64,000 bases of DNA, taken from the NCBI GenBank assembly GCA_019057815.1, contig JAHLWR010000021.1:1-64000 (forward strand), in the 5' to 3' direction. The notes below the pieces were generated by a model. That model did not search any database, was not told the origin of the DNA, and was given only the letters and a program-made list of their open reading frames with translations. Below, in pieces: positions 59,619-64,000 of the stretch (its first letter is position 1; each line of letters begins with the position of its first letter). The DNA comes from Candidatus Heimdallarchaeota archaeon (GTDB taxonomy: Archaea; Asgardarchaeota; Heimdallarchaeia; Heimdallarchaeales; Heimdallarchaeaceae). Both the position numbers and the translations under genes were made by a program.

Positions 59619-61320
59619 ATCTAAGTACTATTAGCAAAATAAAGGAAATCACAATTAAAATTGTTGCTGCAAACGCTGCTGCCGGAAATGTTGATGCTTC
59701 AAAAAAATCTACTAGTAGAACAGGAATGGTTCTTTCAGTACCCATACAGATAATAGTCGCTCCTGTTTCACTCATCGACCTAGTAAAAGTCATAATAGCA
59801 GCTGCAATAAGACCATTTCTCAAAAATGGCATCGTTACTGTTCTGAATGTTGTTATTTTTGAAGCTCCAAAAACTGAAGATGCTTCATCATACATTGTGG
59901 GTATAGCGTCAAATGATCCGATTAATGGACGTACACAATACGCATATGTGAATGAAACATGAGCTATAATCATCATCATAAAACCTGGGGATAGTATATG
60001 CATTCCATTCGAGCCCCATAGGAAGAAAATACTAAATCCCAGAGCTGAACTAGGGATTACTAGTGGTATATCTACTAATGTGTCCAAGAATCCTTTTAAC
60101 TTCTGATTTTTCATTTTCGAAATTAAAAGAGCCATAGGGGTAGCTATAATTATCGTAATGATTGTAACAATTAATGCGATTTCAAGCGATGTTACCAGCG
60201 CTTGAGTTATATCTGCTAATTTCCGGTCAGGAGCTTGAAAAACTTGGTAAATCATTCCTGCTTGAGGGTCACCTGAAAAAGGGGATTTATTCCACCATTG
60301 GAATAGAAAGAGAATAACAAATAATGCGGGTATGAAAACAAATACAAAGAATAAGAGCAATGAAACACCGTTTCTTGTTCTAGCCACTTTCTTAGAACTT
60401 AATTTTCTTTCAAAACGTGGAAATACTTTATTCCAAGGTAATCCTACTTTTCGAGCAAATATTCTGACTGATGTTAACAATAGCAAACTAATAATTATTA
60501 ATATAAACGCCAAAAAGGCTGTTGTAGGTATTTTTAATCCTTTCATCCAGCTAACAATTACAACAGGGGCCGTTTGATAAACACCACTAACAATTAAAGT
60601 TGCTCCTGTTTCACCTAAAGATCTTGTAAAAGCTAAAATAGTTCCTGCTAGCAACCCTTCTTTTACCATTGGGAGTGATATCATTCTTGCTATCGTAAAA
60701 GGAGGTGCACCCAGAGTTCTTGATGCTTTTTCTAGTTTCAGGTCTAAATCCATAATTATTCCCTTAATCGACCTTGTAACATATGGAAAAGTAAATGCAA
60801 CATGTGCAAGGATTATAAGCATAGTCCCTTGAGAAGTAAATCCTACTTGAGAATTGTATAATCTTGATATTCCATTGTTCGTTCCCCAGAAAAGATAAAT
60901 GGAAAACCCTAAAGCACTCGTTGGAACAGCCATGGGCATGTCGACTAAAGTATCGAGAATATTCTTGCCTTTGAAATTATATCTAGCTAATATCCAAGCA
61001 ATAGGAACACCTACAATAATATCAAAAACGGTAACAATTGCAGCAATTTTAAGTGAAAGACCTATTGATTTTAACATTATGGTAAAGGTTTCATTTCCAA
61101 GTATGGGGTCGTTGAAAACGGATGTCTGAATCTCTTTCCAATTGACTATGATTTGTAATAAGAGATATAAGATTGGACCTAAGACAATTAAGATAAAAAT
61201 AGTAACTGTAAGTATTTTACCTATTGAAAGAACTGTTTTTTTAGATAACCAACTTTCAGCAGCAAGGAGCGTTCGTCTAAGTTTTAACTCGATATCCAAT
61301 TTCCGTTTTTCAACAGTCAT
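59590..61320 (-). CDS. ABC importer permease with two fused permease domains
   Basis: Two BPD-transport inner-membrane signatures: RTLGAPPFTIARMISLPMVKEGLLAGTILAFTRSLGETGAT and SVFGASKITTFRTVTMPFLRNGLIAAAIMTFTRSMSETGAT. Confidence 0.92.
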   Translation of the reverse strand: MTVEKRKLDIELKLRRTLLAAESWLSKKTVLSIGKILTVTIFILIVLGPILYLLLQIIVNWKEIQTSVFNDPILGNETFTIMLKSIGLSLKIAAIVTVFDIIVGVPIAWILARYNFKGKNILDTLVDMPMAVPTSALGFSIYLFWGTNNGISRLYNSQVGFTSQGTMLIILAHVAFTFPYVTRSIKGIIMDLDLKLEKASRTLGAPPFTIARMISLPMVKEGLLAGTILAFTRSLGETGATLIVSGVYQTAPVVIVSWMKGLKIPTTAFLAFILIIISLLLLTSVRIFARKVGLPWNKVFPRFERKLSSKKVARTRNGVSLLLFFVFVFIPALFVILFLFQWWNKSPFSGDPQAGMIYQVFQAPDRKLADITQALVTSLEIALIVTIITIIIATPMALLISKMKNQKLKGFLDTLVDIPLVIPSSALGFSIFFLWGSNGMHILSPGFMMMIIAHVSFTYAYCVRPLIGSFDAIPTMYDEASSVFGASKITTFRTVTMPFLRNGLIAAAIMTFTRSMSETGATIICMGTERTIPVLLVDFFEASTFPAAAFAATILIVISFILLIVLRFVTRRTKNE

Positions 61321-62570
61321 TTTCTCACCCTCCCTCTTTTTCTGAAAACAGCTAGAATTATCAAGGTTCCAAGAGTTAATTGCAAAATAGTACTAAGTTC
61401 CAGTCCTACTTGCCAGTATTCAGCGTCTTCATCCCTTTCGAGCGTAGTGGCTCGTGTTTTTAACCATAAATCAGGAATTCTGTCTAATAGCTCTCCATCC
61501 GTTGGAGTATTAAATTTAGGAATGGTTAAATTTAATGAAACTCCACTCTCTGATTTGAAAACCTGTTGCATCTCATTAATAATATCGGTATCATTTACTA
61601 GTGTCTCATTTCCTGGACGAAAACCGAAAGGTACTGCTTGAAGCTGTACTTCTTTACTTAGAAGGTATTTCTCAAATTCTGATGCTGCAAAAGCTTCTTC
61701 GGGTGAAACCCAGGAAGCATTTAAGATTGCGATAGGGTGGTCACTCCAAAGCGTTCCTTCTTCTGGATAAACAGCTATAAGATTTTCACCCCATTTTGCG
61801 AAAGCTTCACCATCCCTAGCTGTTTCAATTATAAGATTTTCATACAATATTACCACATTAATCGCAGAAGGTCCCAGTTGAACTGCTTGTTTTGCTAAAA
61901 ATCCTGTTGATGTACCGTAAAGAACGGCTTTAGATTCAACTTTCTCTAACCAGCTTTGAATTGTAATGTTTTCTAGATCTGGTAAAAGTATCTGATCTGG
62001 AGGTTTACCACAAGCTGCAGAAACTTCTAGTAAAACAGCCATAAAACCAGAATTTGATTCTTGGGCGGAAGTATGAGCAAGCTTAAGATTGGTATCTGCT
62101 AAAGTGTGGAGATCTTGCCATGAAGTAAAATTGTTTTCTTCTTGAAAGCTTTCCCATGTTCCTATAACAATTGGGGATGCTACTAGAGATTTTATTTGAT
62201 CATAGTTTAAGATTGACTCTCCAAACTTATTCTCCCATTCCCAATCAAACAAAGGAATCCATACTGATGCTGCAGGACTCCAAATCGTAGGCTTACTTTC
62301 ACCTGAAAGTATTGATAGCATTGTTGTTCTAGTTCCCTGAATCTCAAATCGTAAACGTACCTTTTTATCTGGATTTCGATTTGAAAACCATTCAGGAAAT
62401 TCAGGCGCAATAGAATTTATCCACCCTTTCTTTTCACTTGTATATAGAATATTTAATACAATTTCACCCTTTTCAGATCCAAATTGATATTGACGGTAAA
62501 CATCAAGAGCAATAATAGACGCAATTAACAAACCTAATACTATGAGGGTAGAAAATTTATGTTTACCCAA
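61317..62570 (-). CDS. ABC importer extracellular substrate-binding protein, N- and C-terminal TM segments
   Basis: N-terminal TM, periplasmic-binding-type domain (VVIGTWESFQEENNFTSWQDL, YPEEGTLWSDHPIAIL), C-terminal TM (LTLGTLIILAVFRKRGRVRK); operon with permease/ATPases. Confidence 0.82.
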   Translation of the reverse strand: MGKHKFSTLIVLGLLIASIIALDVYRQYQFGSEKGEIVLNILYTSEKKGWINSIAPEFPEWFSNRNPDKKVRLRFEIQGTRTTMLSILSGESKPTIWSPAASVWIPLFDWEWENKFGESILNYDQIKSLVASPIVIGTWESFQEENNFTSWQDLHTLADTNLKLAHTSAQESNSGFMAVLLEVSAACGKPPDQILLPDLENITIQSWLEKVESKAVLYGTSTGFLAKQAVQLGPSAINVVILYENLIIETARDGEAFAKWGENLIAVYPEEGTLWSDHPIAILNASWVSPEEAFAASEFEKYLLSKEVQLQAVPFGFRPGNETLVNDTDIINEMQQVFKSESGVSLNLTIPKFNTPTDGELLDRIPDLWLKTRATTLERDEDAEYWQVGLELSTILQLTLGTLIILAVFRKRGRVRK

Positions 62571-62714
62571 TTGTAATCCTCTAATTTCAGTTTATTATTT
62601 TTTGAACAATGTTTTATCTGCTTGTTAATAAATAATATGCAAAGTAGAAGATTTTGTAATTTTTATCTTGAGATAGAAATATATAGTCTAATCGGCTTAT
62701 CATATCATCTAGCG

Positions 62715-63551
62715 ATGACAGACGATACTAAACTTCAATCTGCAATATTCGAAGCTCTATCTCATCCTGTTAGACGTAAGATTTTCGAAGAAATAGCAGA
62801 TAAAAAGGAAGTATCGTACACCAACCTTGTCGAATTATTGGATATCAAGGCAGGACCTCTTTACCATCATATTAAGAAAATGAACAAGTTTGTGGACCAA
62901 ACTGATGATAAAAAATACATATTGACTGAACAAGGACAAAAAGCAATTGCGATTTTAAGAGCTAGTGAGATTGATGATATTCAAAAGCTAAGTGGGCTAC
63001 AAGAGAAGAAAATATTGACCTTCTATGGTATTAGTTTAAAGCCTGTAATAAGCTATTTTTCAGAAAAACCTCTAAGAACTTTAGTGGAATTTCTTATAAT
63101 TGCTGTTATTAGTGGCTATCTTGCTAGTAATCAAAGTATTCTTCTAATAGGTAATTTTACAATATATTATGAAACAAATCTGTTTTTTTATTATCTAAGC
63201 ATAGTTGCAAGTTGGCTATTTCTGGGAGGAGTAACAGAATTAATAGCAAGGTTTGTTTTCAAGAAGAAAAGGAAAAGTATTCATTTAATAAGTGTTTCAA
63301 GTATTGTCTTTCTACCAATTTTTCTATTCTTTGTCATTTTATGGTTTATTGGTCTTTTTACCGCTTCAGTTGTTGTTCTCCCAGCGATTGTGTTATTAAT
63401 AATGCATGGGATATTCCAAGTTTGGACTTTTATGGTTCTTGCTACATCTTTAGGTGTATTGAAAAAAATGTCAATCGAAAGAGCAGCTATTTCAGCTATG
63501 TTTGTAAGTTATATTCAAATCATGATTACAATTTTCGTCCTAATAAGTTAA
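62715..63551 (+). CDS. ArsR-like wHTH regulator with multi-TM C-terminal domain
   Basis: MTDDTKLQSAIFEALSHPVRRKIFEEIADKKEVSYTNLVELLDIKAGPLYHHIKKM followed by several TM helices; ATG 62715 preferred over 62622. Confidence 0.78.
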   Translation: MTDDTKLQSAIFEALSHPVRRKIFEEIADKKEVSYTNLVELLDIKAGPLYHHIKKMNKFVDQTDDKKYILTEQGQKAIAILRASEIDDIQKLSGLQEKKILTFYGISLKPVISYFSEKPLRTLVEFLIIAVISGYLASNQSILLIGNFTIYYETNLFFYYLSIVASWLFLGGVTELIARFVFKKKRKSIHLISVSSIVFLPIFLFFVILWFIGLFTASVVVLPAIVLLIMHGIFQVWTFMVLATSLGVLKKMSIERAAISAMFVSYIQIMITIFVLIS

Positions 63552-63593
63552 CCCCCAAAAAAAGGCACTCTTAAGCGTCTCTAAGAACAAATC

Positions 63594-63648
63594 TACACAA
63601 GTGTGTAACTAGAGCTACACAAAACTGTAAGAAAAACTATTTAATAGT
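63594..63648. promoter_or_regulatory. Operator-like inverted repeats
   Basis: TACACA-AG-TGTGTA (63594-63607) and ACTATT-T-AATAGT (63636-63648) between the wHTH gene and the secreted-protein gene. Confidence 0.35.
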
Positions 63649-63735
63649 GTAAGTGAAACTCTAATAGGCTATAAGAAAAGTGATATATATAGGTGATTAC
63701 TAAAGTATACTTACCACAAATAGGGTGAACAAACT

Positions 63736-64000
63736 ATGTCAAAAATGAAAACTTTGCATAAAAAGAAACTCCTGATAGGTAGCATGTTCATTATACTATT
63801 CTTCTCTGCTATTGTACTTATACCTGTAGCAGCTGATGATGCCGATGATCTTACCGATTTTATAGATGACGATGACGATGGTGTAGGCGACGAGGAAGAA
63901 GAGTTAAATGAACGAGAACTTCATGTAGATGTTAGTGACACAGAAGTCCGAATTGAATCTCAACTTAAAACAGGTGAAGTGAAGAACGAATTCAGTATTA
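63736..64000 (+). CDS. Secreted acidic protein, N-terminal part (runs off the right edge)
   Basis: MSKMKTLHKKKLLIGSMFIILFFSAIVLIPVAADDADDLTDFIDDDDDGVGDEEEELNERELHVDVSDTEVRIESQLKTGEVKNEFSI...: signal peptide plus Asp/Glu stretch. Not in the track. Confidence 0.8.
   Translation, partial: MSKMKTLHKKKLLIGSMFIILFFSAIVLIPVAADDADDLTDFIDDDDDGVGDEEEELNERELHVDVSDTEVRIESQLKTGEVKNEFSI

Overview
This 64 kb AT-rich window is archaeal and most likely from an Asgard-type genome. The archaeal call rests on an overlapping GatD/GatE pair (archaeal Gln-tRNA amidotransferase), NadM and a membrane-anchored wHTH style. The Asgard hint comes from a Ras/Rab-type small-GTPase N-terminus next to an LRR protein, plus a longin-like protein. 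About 43 of the supplied ORFs look like genuine genes; many of the small overlapping ones are frame shadows. I also read several items missing from the ORF track: an edge-truncated LRR gene (1-442, minus), a 48-aa small-GTPase fragment (830-976, minus), a 56-aa pilin-like protein (32140-32310, plus), a histidine-phosphatase gene split by a ~340-bp element with terminal inverted repeats (56068-56608), and an edge-truncated secreted acidic protein (63736-64000, plus). The strongest follow-up leads are: (1) three tandem ~90-100 bp units with paired hairpins and apparent compensatory changes at 4371-4660; (2) the small-GTPase fragment next to the LRR gene; (3) a class II glutamine-amidotransferase-like protein whose catalytic Cys is replaced by Thr; (4) an ABC importer with two NBDs carrying complementary degenerate motifs; (5) three alpha/beta-hydrolase paralogues around a heterodimeric ABC exporter, with a duplicated 3'-end remnant; (6) the element-split histidine phosphatase; and (7) a longin-like plus two multi-TM proteins in one operon. 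No CRISPR array, rRNA or confident tRNA was seen. All homology calls come from reading motifs, not from database searches.
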